In this document: positions 25,309 to 34,116 of the stretch, piece by piece
Layout of the letters: the number at the start of each line of letters is the position of its first letter
Position numbering within the stretch: the first letter of the stretch is position 1
The notes under the pieces: model-generated
The model's input: only the letters and a program-made list of their open reading frames with translations
Told to the model about the DNA's origin: nothing
The model's database searches: none
Made by a program: the position numbers and the translations under genes
NCBI GenBank assembly: GCA_947453525.1
Contig: CANGHD010000008.1
Span: forward strand, 1 to 46,751
DNA from: Paracoccaceae bacterium
GTDB taxonomy: Bacteria > Pseudomonadota > Alphaproteobacteria > Rhodobacterales > Rhodobacteraceae
Length of the DNA: 46,751 nucleotides
Direction: 5' to 3'

Positions 25309-25800
25309 TCAGGCGGCGATGTTGCGGCGGATGGCTTTGACGGCGCGGTTGATCGGCGTGCGAACGTCGACCGGAATGCCGAAGACATTGTCTTCGACCA
25401 GAGCTACCAGGGCTGAGGTCGCAAGGTGGTTCTCAAGATCGGCCAGCGCCGTCGACACGGCTGCGGCCTTGGCGGTGCGGTCATCGGGAGCGGCCATGCG
25501 CAGGGCAAGGATATGCCCGCCAATCGCGGTCAGATTGCCGCCCAGAATGTCCATGATGCCATATTCGGCGATGCGCTGCAGGTTGGGGTCGTCGCTTTTG
25601 CCAAGCTCAGCCTTCAGCGCCGCCAAGGAGGCCTCGGCCGAACTGCGCGCCATGACCCAGAGGTCGGCGATGTCGGCGGAATCCTCGTCGAGATCGGTCA
25701 AGAGGGCGCTGACGTCGATCGCCTCGCCCTCCGGGATATCTGCGTCAAGCCAGGTTTCCAGGAAGGCCACCTGCGTCGGGGTCAGTTCAACGTTCGGCAT
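25309..25800 (-). CDS. 163-aa protein of unknown function sharing an N-terminal motif with the 1068-aa protein
   Basis: Not recognised. MPNVELTPTQVAFLETWLD at the start matches the pattern of the 1068-aa protein (FTPDQVKWLNAVALP): hydrophobic-TP-x-QV-x-aromatic-L. An acidic stretch (ALLTDLDEDSADIADLW) follows, and the rest is helical, ending KAIRRNIAA. There is no export signal. GAGGT precedes the ATG at good spacing; it lies 45 bases after the 406-aa gene and 24 before the 911-aa gene. Small size and the shared motif suggest an adaptor or chaperone that binds the same partner as the large protein's N terminus, which is inference. Confidence 0.72.
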   Translation of the reverse strand: MPNVELTPTQVAFLETWLDADIPEGEAIDVSALLTDLDEDSADIADLWVMARSSAEASLAALKAELGKSDDPNLQRIAEYGIMDILGGNLTAIGGHILALRMAAPDDRTAKAAAVSTALADLENHLATSALVALVEDNVFGIPVDVRTPINRAVKAIRRNIAA

Positions 25801-25845
25801 GGCCTACCTCTGGCGGGATGAAGGATCGGATCGGGGTCACGGGGA

Positions 25846-27066
25846 TCACGCCAAGATCTTGCCAAGCGCGCCCAACGAGCGGCGGGCGATGGCGGCGACG
25901 GCGACTTTGGCAAAGCCGTTGGCCTCGTCAACGTCGCGGAAGAACGGGGTTTCGATGGCTTGCATATAGCGATCCAGATGGCCCAGCGCCTCGTCGCGCA
26001 GGCTGCTGATGGCGTCGGGATCGGCCTTGGCGGCGACGTCCAGCGCATCGGACAGATCAGTGTCGAAGACATCCAGCCGGTCGGACAGGTCGGCGGCCTT
26101 GGCGGAAATCTCAGCCATGCGCGGGTCGGGCGAGAGGTGCTTGGCGATGGCGACCTGAAGCTTGGCCATTTCGGCCTGCATCGACTTGAAGGTCTCGCGC
26201 CACAGGCGCGCGGCCTTCGTAAGATCTTCGGGCTTGAAGGAGGCTTTGGGCTTGGCGGCCTGTGTCTCGGCCTTGGGCGGTTCCGGCGGGGGAGGTGCTG
26301 CGGGAATCTCTGCCTGAATGGGCACTTCGAGTGGTGGCGTTACCGGTATTTCGACGCGGGGCACCATCGCCTCGGATCGGACCGCGTCCTTCAGCAGGGG
26401 CATGATCTTATTGACGACCAGCATGGCGTCGTCAAACCGACCGGCTTTGGCGACGGCCAGCGCACCCTTCCACGCGGCCGCCACCTGCGGGGCCTTTTCA
26501 GCGCCGCCTTTGACATAGTCGTCCACACGGGGGCCGACCGCAGCCACGATCTTGTCCCAAGCCTCATTGCGCTGCGCCTCCCGCGCCGCGACGGTTTCCG
26601 AGGTCGGTGCGCCGGGAGCTGGCTGGCCAGGGTTTGGTGTCGTGGCTTGGTCTGCTGCCCGAACAGAGGCCTCTTGCGCCGGGGCGACTTGCTGGGGAGC
26701 CCCTGTGACGTCGTCCTCATCGGTATCCGTGGCCTTGCCGCTTGGGTCAAAGGCTTTGACCTTCAACGTGATCTTCTGCAAGGCAAACAGACCTTTGACC
26801 CTTTTGCACAAACCGGACGGCACATCATCGGCACAGCGCAGCGTGGCGATGCCCTCTTCGACGGTGATGGTGCCAAAGGTCGTCTTGTTGGTTTCTCCCG
26901 CCTTCTTGGCCGCCAGAACCAGACTTTTGGGTTCCTTGGTCTTGGAAAACAGGATCACTGTCGTTGCAGGCGTATTTCCCAGACAGACTGCGAAGCCGAC
27001 CGGATTCTTCTTGGCGGCTTCAAGCTTGGGCTTGATATCAGAAAGGTCATCGGCACTCATCGGCAT
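25846..27066 (-). CDS. 406-aa protein of unknown function, first gene of four-gene operon
   Basis: Not assigned. Residues about 1-105 look like a compact alpha/beta domain (NPVGFAVCLGNTPATTVILF, TTFGTITVEEGIATLRCADD, LFALQKITLKVKAF) of a kind I have seen only in uncharacterised proteins. About 110-165 is a Pro/Ala/Thr linker. Residues 168-230 are helical (RNEAWDKIVAAVGPRVDDYV, then AGRFDDAMLVVNKIMPLL). About 235-275 is Pro-rich (PPPPEPPKAE), and 275-406 is a helical bundle. It starts at 27066 (MPMS) or 27060. It is promoter-proximal, with 541 bases of non-coding sequence upstream shared with the divergent autotransporter. Modular domains joined by flexible linkers suggest a scaffold or regulator of the operon. 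Confidence 0.73.
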   Translation of the reverse strand: MPMSADDLSDIKPKLEAAKKNPVGFAVCLGNTPATTVILFSKTKEPKSLVLAAKKAGETNKTTFGTITVEEGIATLRCADDVPSGLCKRVKGLFALQKITLKVKAFDPSGKATDTDEDDVTGAPQQVAPAQEASVRAADQATTPNPGQPAPGAPTSETVAAREAQRNEAWDKIVAAVGPRVDDYVKGGAEKAPQVAAAWKGALAVAKAGRFDDAMLVVNKIMPLLKDAVRSEAMVPRVEIPVTPPLEVPIQAEIPAAPPPPEPPKAETQAAKPKASFKPEDLTKAARLWRETFKSMQAEMAKLQVAIAKHLSPDPRMAEISAKAADLSDRLDVFDTDLSDALDVAAKADPDAISSLRDEALGHLDRYMQAIETPFFRDVDEANGFAKVAVAAIARRSLGALGKILA

Positions 27067-27607
27067 TGTTCAAATATCCCCAAGCAAGCAGTAACGGAAT
27101 CGGCAATCGGACTTTCGTTCAATGTCAGCACGGACAGCGAAGGTCTGACAAGAGCGAACTGTCGGAGAGAGGTTCCGGAATTGAAGGCGTCCCGTCGACG
27201 CGTTCAATTTGACAGAGGCTCTGGCCGCATGGCAGGGACCAGAGACCCAACGCACCGGGTTTTTGGAAGACCGGATCAACGAAGTTCCGAGAGATGTTGG
27301 AGGCTCCGAGCACAGTGGCAAGCCGTTGCCTGGGTGCTGGTTCCTGATGCCAGACGCGAGGGGCGGCCGGGCCGGGCCAGACTTTTGCCCGATGACGATG
27401 CGGCTTCAGATGCTGCAATCAAAACGTGCAATCGACCCGATCAGATCGTGCTTTTGGGGTTTTATCCAAAGATAACGCGCCTATCCCTTTGAGTAATTGC
27501 TCGCTCCAAGAAGTCGGGTTAACGGCTGCTGTGATCACGCAAAAAGTGTTCATGAGGCTCGGCGATGTCTCTTCGCCTGTACCGAAATACTGGAAAGATC
27601 GAAGAAA
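27067..27607. other. Divergent intergenic region, four-gene operon / autotransporter
   Basis: About 540 bases that must hold promoters for both the minus-strand unknown operon and the plus-strand autotransporter. Frames across it (for example about 97 codons on the minus strand at 27125-27418) show no family I recognise and could be decayed sequence. I see no clear sigma-70 pair, palindrome or terminator. Confidence 0.4.
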
Positions 27608-30600
27608 ATGAAGACGTCATCTCCAAGAGCCACAGATCATTTTGTCGCTTCTAATGCGCTGACAAAGCTGAATCTCTCGCTGTCTGGGCGTATGAAATCA
27701 TACGATCGGGCAAGCGCGTTGCGCGTGCTGCTCATGGGGAGCGTTTGCGCGGTCGGTCTGGTCGCTGGGTTTTCGTCGCAGGCGCGGGCGGACCAGACCT
27801 GCAGCCCGACTGGTGATGTTTTGGCCTGCTCCGGCGATCTCTCGTTGGGTGTGCTGGTCGATCCGGTCTATTCGGGTTTGACGATTGCCGATGTGACCTC
27901 CGATGTCGGCTCTGTCGGCGGTGTCGTGGGGCTTCGCTTTGACAATGACGGCGCCATCACTGTGACCAGCAACACGGGTGATTTCGCCATTGTCGGACAA
28001 GGAACCGGGCTTGAAGCCGTGCATCTGTCCTCATTTGGGGGGGATTATGCTGTCTCGCTGACCCAAACCGGCAATGTGACGTCGGATGCCGGTAAGGCAG
28101 TTCTGGCAACAAGCTGAGGCGATGTTTCGGTCTCTGTGACGGGCGATGTCAGCGGCAAACAGAACGCCATCCAAGCGCAAAGCTTGACCTACGGCAGCGC
28201 TACGGTCGTTCAGACCGGCGACGTGATGTCCTATGAAGGATCGGCGATCTATGCGACCGCACCGGGCGCGGTGGATGTGACGGCCGACGGGTCATTGACG
28301 GCCAAGCAGGACGCGATCTATGCCAACAACTACGGCACCGTTCCGGCCGAGGACGTCAGTGTGACGACCAGCGGCGCGATCGTTTCGTGGGAAGGATCGG
28401 GCATCAATGCTTCCTCGGCCTACAATTCGGTCAAGGTCGACAGCACCTCGGCCATTACCGCCAAACAGGATGGCATCCACGCCAACAGTTCGGGCAATGC
28501 CAACGGCGGCTCGGTCACGGTCGAACAACATGGTGCTGTCACCACCAGCAACGGCGCCGGCATCTATGCTCTGTCGACCTATCACAGCGCCTCGGTCACC
28601 AGCACCGGAGACATCGCATCGGGCACCGATGGCATCTGGGCGAAAAGCACCGGAAGCGCCACGGATGCCAATGTCTCGGTCACCCAAACCGGCAAGGTAA
28701 CCTCCAACACGGCGACCGGCATCAGTGCGGAATCGACCAACCGCGCTGTCGCGATCACCAGCAACGGCGATATTCAGGCCAAGACCGATGGCATCTACGC
28801 CCGCACCAACGGCACCGATGCCCTGACCAGCACGCTTGTCCTGCATCAGACCGGCGCCATCATGGCCTTCGACGGCTATGGCGTGAACGCACTTGCAGCC
28901 CATGAGTCCGTGGTTGTCACCGACAGCGGTGCCATTACGGCCAAGCAGTCAGGCATCCATGCCCGATCGACAGGCAGCAATTCCCAAGCCACCGTGTCCG
29001 TCACCCATGATGGTGGCTTGATCACCAGCTATGACTCCTACGGCATTGATGCCTCGTCTTCGGCGACCAATGTCACGGTGACAAACACAAGTGACATAAC
29101 GTCCAAGCAGGATGGTATCCGCGCCACAATGACGGCCACCAATGCGCCCGGCTCATCCTCGACCGTGAACCAGACCGGCACAATCCTCAGCTACGACGGC
29201 TACGGCATCTATGCAACGGCAACCGAGGCCGGGGTTTCGATCACCAACCACGGGAACATTCAGGCCAAGATGGGCGGCCTTTATGGCTATGCGGCGGGTG
29301 CTGCGGACAATGCCACGGTCACGATCGACAACACGGGTGACATCAACACCTATGACGGCGCAGCCATATCGGCGGTTGCCACCAGCCAATCGGTCAGTGT
29401 CACGCAAAATGCAGGCAACCTCACCGGCGGCAGCTACGGGATTTATGCGGAATCCAAGACCAAAACGGCATCTGCCACGAACTGGGGCGTGATCCGCTTC
29501 ATGAACAACACCGGCGTTTATCTGCGCGGTATCACCGGCACCACGGTCACAAACTACGGTGCAATCAACGGAGGCGATGATCAGTTGGCCATCGCCACGG
29601 AAGGCTATGGCGGTTCGGTTGTCGACAACTATGGCACGATCGAAGGCGCGGTCACGATTGATACCGGCTTCAGTTCGTTCAACAACCACTTGGATGCAGC
29701 CTATGGCGTCACGGACCTGGCTTTCAACCAAGGCGGTGTCCTGACCAACGACGGCAATCTGTCAGCCGGAAAGGATTCAAATTACTTTTTTGACATCCAT
29801 GAGTCTCACGTCGGTGGTGATCTGGTCCAGTCAAAAACGGGTGTCCTTTGGATCGACGCCTCGGCCACCGCAGCGGACAAGTTCGTCGTGGCCGGCAATG
29901 TGTCACTTGATGGTGGGCTTCGGCTGCACTTCTCTGACTTCGGCGCGGCGCGGTCTATCGACGTTCTCAGTTCCTATTGGGTGGATGTCGGCAATCTCAA
30001 GCTGCTGAACCCTGCAGTCAATGCCACGATCCGCTACACTGATACCGATGTCATGCTGGACTACACCGGCCTCAACTTCGGGGCGAACCTGTTGACCGAT
30101 ACGACGCGGCCGATTGGTGACAGTCTGACCGCCGCCTACAACGCGGGAAGCCCGACGCTTGATCCGCTGTTCAACCGTTTGGCCTATATCGCTGATGACG
30201 CCGAGTATCAGGCCGCCCTTGATCAACTGACGCCTACCTTGGTTCTGTCGCAGGCGAGGCAGGCCCAGATCGGCGCCATCGGGTTTGCCGACTCGCTGAT
30301 GAGTTGCCCGGCCGGGTCTGGCCTTGCCTTCTCGATCGGACAGGGGTCGTGCGTCTGGGGTCGTGGCGAGCGTGTCGACGTCTCGCAAGATAGCTACGGC
30401 GCGGTCACACCCTATGGTGCCAAGGATCTGAACCAGGAAATCGGCGGGCAATTTGCACTGAGCGAAAAGCTTTACCTCGGCCTGTCGCTCGGGTCGAACA
30501 ACAGCAATCTGGACGCGGGCGCGTCTGGCAACAGCACTCAGTCCGGTACACAGGCTGGGGCCGCGCTGAAATATGTCGACGGCGCTTGGTTGTTCTCGGC

Positions 30601-31174
30601 GGCTCTGTCTGAGGGTCAGGGCAAGATCGACACCACGCGTAATGTGACCATCGGCGATTTCGCGGAAACGCTGAAAAGCCAACGCGATGTGAAGTCCCAG
30701 AACCTGCGTCTGCGTGCGGCCAATTCGATGGATCTGTCAGGCAACTTCTACCTCAAGTCGGTGCTTGATCTGAACGTAACGCGCGTTTCGACCAACGCCG
30801 CGACGGAAACTGGCGGCATCTCTGCCCTGAGCTATGCCGCCGGCTCAAACGTGATGTACTCGCTTGCGCCCACGCTGGAACTGGGGGCGAAGTTCGCCGA
30901 GGCCAATGGACTTGTGGTCAACCCGTTCATTCGGGTCGGCGCCTATGAACAGTTCGGCAAGTCGCAAGGCTTGAGCGGAGACTTCGCTCAGTCTGAGGCC
31001 ACTGACGGCAGCTTCACGATCCGTTCCGCCGCAGCAACCCAACGCAACACAGTGGCTCTGGGGGTTAACCTGGTGAAGTCTGACCTTGGCAGCCTGAACC
31101 TGCTTTACAGCCGCCAAATTGGCGATGGCGCAGACCTCGGTGCGATCTCGCTGAAAGGAACGGTCCGGTTCTAA
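27608..31174 (+). pseudogene. Autotransporter adhesin interrupted by one in-frame TGA
   Basis: A 1188-codon frame encoding a type V secretion protein. It has an extended signal peptide (MKTSSPRATDHF... to SQARA, about 62 residues), a beta-helix passenger built from about 53-residue repeats, and a C-terminal translocator of about 280 residues ending LKGTVRF with the required terminal Phe. Codon 170 (28115-28117) is TGA, while the same frame continues open for another 1018 codons. Comparison with the repeats places the stop exactly where one residue belongs (ATS-stop-GDV against ATAPGAV), so it is a point change, not an indel. As written only a 169-residue exported fragment is made, unless the stop is read through, is an assembly error or is a recent mutation. 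A terminator follows. Confidence 0.82.
28154..29400 (+). repeat. Passenger-domain tandem repeats, 159-162 bp
   Basis: Units of 53-54 residues recur with the pattern AITAKQDGIxAxSxG...VSVxQTGxIxSxDGxGIxA. The AKQDGI-like core starts near 28154, 28301, 28460, 28619, 28778, 28940, 29102 and 29264; after the first interval the spacing is 159 or 162 bp. DNA identity between units is moderate, so the duplications are old or have been diversified. Regular GxI/VxV steps fit a right-handed beta-helix. Confidence 0.75.
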
Positions 31175-31204
31175 GCCTTTAGAGCCGGGATCAACGAAGA
31201 TGAC

Positions 31205-31242
31205 CCACTCCGGCAGCATTGCCGCGGCCGGAGTGGTTTTTT
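31205..31242 (+). terminator. Intrinsic terminator after the autotransporter
   Basis: A 10-base perfect stem (CCACTCCGGC / GCCGGAGTGG) with a 12-base loop, followed immediately by TTTTTT, 31 bases after the autotransporter stop. A long frame of the following glycosyltransferase has an ATG inside this hairpin, which argues for a start further downstream. Confidence 0.9.
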
Positions 31243-31314
31243 GTGGTTGGGGACACCCAAGTCAGGCTTGACCCAAGGGGGGCCTCGGTCACCTTGCGAA
31301 GGCGAAACCCGAAA

Positions 31315-33474
31315 ATGATGAAGGCTCTGCAACGGCAAACGCCTGCCATGACCTCCTTGCAGGCTTATGATGCGCGCAAGGGGCCCAAGGTCTTTGTGAA
31401 GCGTGATCTGACAGTCGCCCCCAGCTTCTCCTTGCCTTCGCCTGCGGCCATCGAAACCTTCCCAATGCGGAAGACAGTCGGGATAAATTCGCGCAGTTTT
31501 GTCAAAGGCGGCCCAATTCTGCTGTTGATCTTGGTTTCTGTCGTCGCCTTCGGTCTGGTCGTTTATCTGGCGGTAATCGGCCAGACTGTTCATCGACCGC
31601 GCCTTATCGACACTCTGGCAATGGCCGGGCTTTGGTTCTGCAGCATTTGTTATTTGATCAACCGCTACGGGACTGCTCGGCGCACGCCTGTCGCGCAGTC
31701 TGCCCTCCATGACGCAGAACTGTCACGATCCGGGCAGCCGGCGCCCCATATCACGGTTTTGGTCCCTTCATACTGTGAAGAGCCCCGCGTCATTCGGATG
31801 ACGGTGCTGTCTGCCGCGCTGGCGGTTTACCCCGCGCGCAACATCGTGGTGCTGGTCGATGACCCGGTCAAGGATTTGGCCTCGGTGGCGCAGAGCCTGA
31901 GAACGGTTGACAACGTACGCGCGGAACTCGCCGTACCTATGGCGCGCTTGAGGGCTGAACACCGTGCCTGGCTGCAGCGGCGTCATGGACACCTGATCGA
32001 CCCCGCCGTCGAGGCGAAACGGTTGTCCCTAACCGTCCATTGGCTGGCGGACTGGCTTGATGATTTTGGCGGAAAGATGATCGAACAGGGGCAGCCAGCC
32101 TTTGCTCATATCGACCGCTTCTTTCTAAGTTCGATCATCGTGCCGCTGGTCCAATACTACCGGCACATGTCCGGGTCGGTTACGCCCCGGCCAACGACAG
32201 AGACATTGGATGCAGCCTATGCGCAGCTGTCCTCAGCCTTTTGCACCGACATCACGACCTTTCAGCGCAAGCAGTTCTCCAATCTGTCGCACGCTTCGAA
32301 CAAAGCCATGAACCTCAACGCGTACATTTCCCTGATGGGAGGCTCTTTCAGGCGGCGTTCGCGGATGAAGCAGGCGTTTCTGCGGGCCGAAACGAGCGGG
32401 CGTCCCGATCTTGTCGTGCGTCGGCCCGATTATGTCCTGACGCTGGATGCCGATAGCCTGATCCGTCCGGAATATCTGCGGGACCTGTCCGCGATCCTGG
32501 AAAAGGACCAGAGCCTCGCCGTGGTCCAGACCCCTTATCTGAGCTTTCCCCAAAGCACGACGCCCGTGGAACGCTTTGCCGGAGCAACAACCGACATTCA
32601 GTATCTGGTCCATCAGGGCAGCAGTTTCTTCAAAGCCGGTTTTTGGGTGGGTGCCAATGCCTTGATCCGATTCAGCGCCTTCAAGGACATTGAAACAACC
32701 GAACCTGAGGGCGACAAGATTGTAACTGTCTTTATTCAAGACCGCACGGTGATTGAGGACACGGGATCTACGATTGACCTTCTGGCAAAGGGATGGGGCG
32801 TGCGGAGCCATTTCGCTCCCCTTGCCCACAGCGCCACTCCGGCTGATTTCGGCGCGCTGTGCATACAGCGCAAGCGATGGTGCAATGGCGGCATTCTGAT
32901 ATTGGGCGGGCTCCTGCGCGCCGTGGTGACGGCCCCGCGCGGCAGTTTCAGCCCAATTGGCATCATGCTGCGGATCTATTACCTGATGTCCCCGATGATC
33001 GGGAACATTTGTCTTTTTCTGCTCATGATCAACTCAAGACCTAACCTGCCCATCCTCTGCTGGATGGCGCTCGCGGTGCTCCCCTATTTCCTGATGTATG
33101 GGCTTGACTTGCGGCGGTTGGGTTATCGGTTCAGCGACCTCATACCTGTATCAGCCCTCAATCTTCTCTTGCTGCCAGTGGCTTTCGCAGGAATTGCGGA
33201 GAGCCTCGTGCAACTCGCGACCGGTCGCAAGACCAGCTTCGTGCGAACTCCCAAGGTAGAGGGACGCACCTGCGTGCCGGCGGTATATCTCCTGTTCTAC
33301 GGGGTTATGGTCGTCTATATGGTCTGGTCCGGTCTTGACAGTGCGCTTTCGGGGAACGGCCTGGCGATGCTTAGCCCTGCTGTCAACGCGCTGCTACTGG
33401 TCTATGGCGTGGTCCGCTTCGTTGGTCTGGGCAATGCGGTCCGGGACTGTTCTGTCGTCCTGCGCAAAGGGTAA
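31315..33474 (+). CDS. Membrane-bound processive family-2 glycosyltransferase
   Basis: A roughly 719-aa inner-membrane polysaccharide synthase of the cellulose/hyaluronan synthase type. Two N-terminal membrane segments (GPILLLILVSVVAFGLVVY; LAMAGLWFCSICYLI) precede a GT-A domain with all four signatures in order: VDDP after ITVLVPSYCEEP, the DADS metal site, IEDTGS and QRKRW. Four or five membrane segments follow. There is an insertion of about 170 residues between the first Asp motif and DADS, longer than in small synthases. Start choice: ATG at 31315 (31318, 31348 and 31465 are alternatives); an ATG at 31219 lies in the terminator. Its product and any link to the adjacent autotransporter are unknown. 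Confidence 0.85.
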   Translation: MMKALQRQTPAMTSLQAYDARKGPKVFVKRDLTVAPSFSLPSPAAIETFPMRKTVGINSRSFVKGGPILLLILVSVVAFGLVVYLAVIGQTVHRPRLIDTLAMAGLWFCSICYLINRYGTARRTPVAQSALHDAELSRSGQPAPHITVLVPSYCEEPRVIRMTVLSAALAVYPARNIVVLVDDPVKDLASVAQSLRTVDNVRAELAVPMARLRAEHRAWLQRRHGHLIDPAVEAKRLSLTVHWLADWLDDFGGKMIEQGQPAFAHIDRFFLSSIIVPLVQYYRHMSGSVTPRPTTETLDAAYAQLSSAFCTDITTFQRKQFSNLSHASNKAMNLNAYISLMGGSFRRRSRMKQAFLRAETSGRPDLVVRRPDYVLTLDADSLIRPEYLRDLSAILEKDQSLAVVQTPYLSFPQSTTPVERFAGATTDIQYLVHQGSSFFKAGFWVGANALIRFSAFKDIETTEPEGDKIVTVFIQDRTVIEDTGSTIDLLAKGWGVRSHFAPLAHSATPADFGALCIQRKRWCNGGILILGGLLRAVVTAPRGSFSPIGIMLRIYYLMSPMIGNICLFLLMINSRPNLPILCWMALAVLPYFLMYGLDLRRLGYRFSDLIPVSALNLLLLPVAFAGIAESLVQLATGRKTSFVRTPKVEGRTCVPAVYLLFYGVMVVYMVWSGLDSALSGNGLAMLSPAVNALLLVYGVVRFVGLGNAVRDCSVVLRKG

Positions 33475-34116
33475 CACTTGGTGCGGGCGGTTGGCCCGGT
33501 ATGAGACGGCGCTTTCGGATTTGACGCCGATAGCCTCGCCTAGGAAAGTCAGGGGGGCATCCTTTGGCTTTGAGTGCCGCCATCCAGATGTCTTTTGGGC
33601 GCGCCTTGGCCTTGGGCTGGACCGACTTTGGCAGGGCTGCAGAGCATTTGCGGGTGTTGTGAACCGCAACTCGTGTAACGTCAGCGTCCAGGTTTCCACT
33701 TGATGGCTCTTGGACGGCGGATGGTCTGAGTTCGCTCAGGAGCGAGGCCATGCGCGTTCAAGTATGGCCGCAAGGTTATCGTGGGACAGGGGGAGCATCG
33801 GCAACATGGCCCATCCCCTTCCGCAGATGGACGCAGCACGCTCGTCGCGCTTCATTATTGGTCTTTTCGGGCTGTACAGGTGCGCTATTCTATTCCATCG
33901 TGGCACGTCTGCGAGGCAGCCTTCGGCTGAACCTCGGGTTCGCGTCGCACCTTTCGATAGTATGGCGGGGAGCGTCATCTTGCGCCTGTCAAGCGGCATA
34001 AAGACAGAACCACCTCAGGCTTGGGGCTTGAGTGAATTGGTTCACGGAAGAATATATCATCATCGCTGCAACGTGTTGACGGTCTCTGGTCGCCAATGCG
34101 GGCACAAGGGGGGACT
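33475..34116. other. Intergenic region with transposase scrap
   Basis: About 640 bases without an intact gene. It holds a short IS256-type transposase remnant (33560-33664, minus). The remainder is AT-richer near 34040-34090, where a promoter for the lactonase gene probably lies. Other frames show no family resemblance. Confidence 0.5.
33560..33664 (-). pseudogene. IS256-family (mutator-type) transposase remnant
   Basis: A minus-strand translation reads VHNTRKCSAALPKSVQPKAKA followed by RPKDIWMAALKAKG. This matches the conserved block of IS256-family transposases (W-V-H-K-T-x-N-V-L-x-A-L-P-K-S-x-Q-P-K-A-K). Only about 35 residues survive; the catalytic DDE residues are absent and no terminal inverted repeats are recognised. 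It marks a past insertion between the glycosyltransferase and the sugar locus. Confidence 0.65.

Noticed and set aside
24022-25969. Long plus-strand frames opposite the 911- and 163-aa genes
   Set aside because: Antisense shadows of GC-rich third-position coding sequence; the minus-strand genes have ribosome sites and operon spacing.
27125-27418. Possible decayed transposase on the minus strand between the unknown operon and the autotransporter
   Set aside because: The translation has some ordered segments but no motif I can match to a transposase or any family.
28115-28117. TGA as a selenocysteine codon
   Set aside because: An exported autotransporter repeat position normally filled by Pro or a similar residue gives no reason for Sec, and I see no obvious hairpin just after the TGA that would serve as a bacterial SECIS element.
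33475-34116. A complete insertion sequence
   Set aside because: Only a 35-residue transposase scrap is recognisable; no DDE residues, terminal repeats or target duplication were found.
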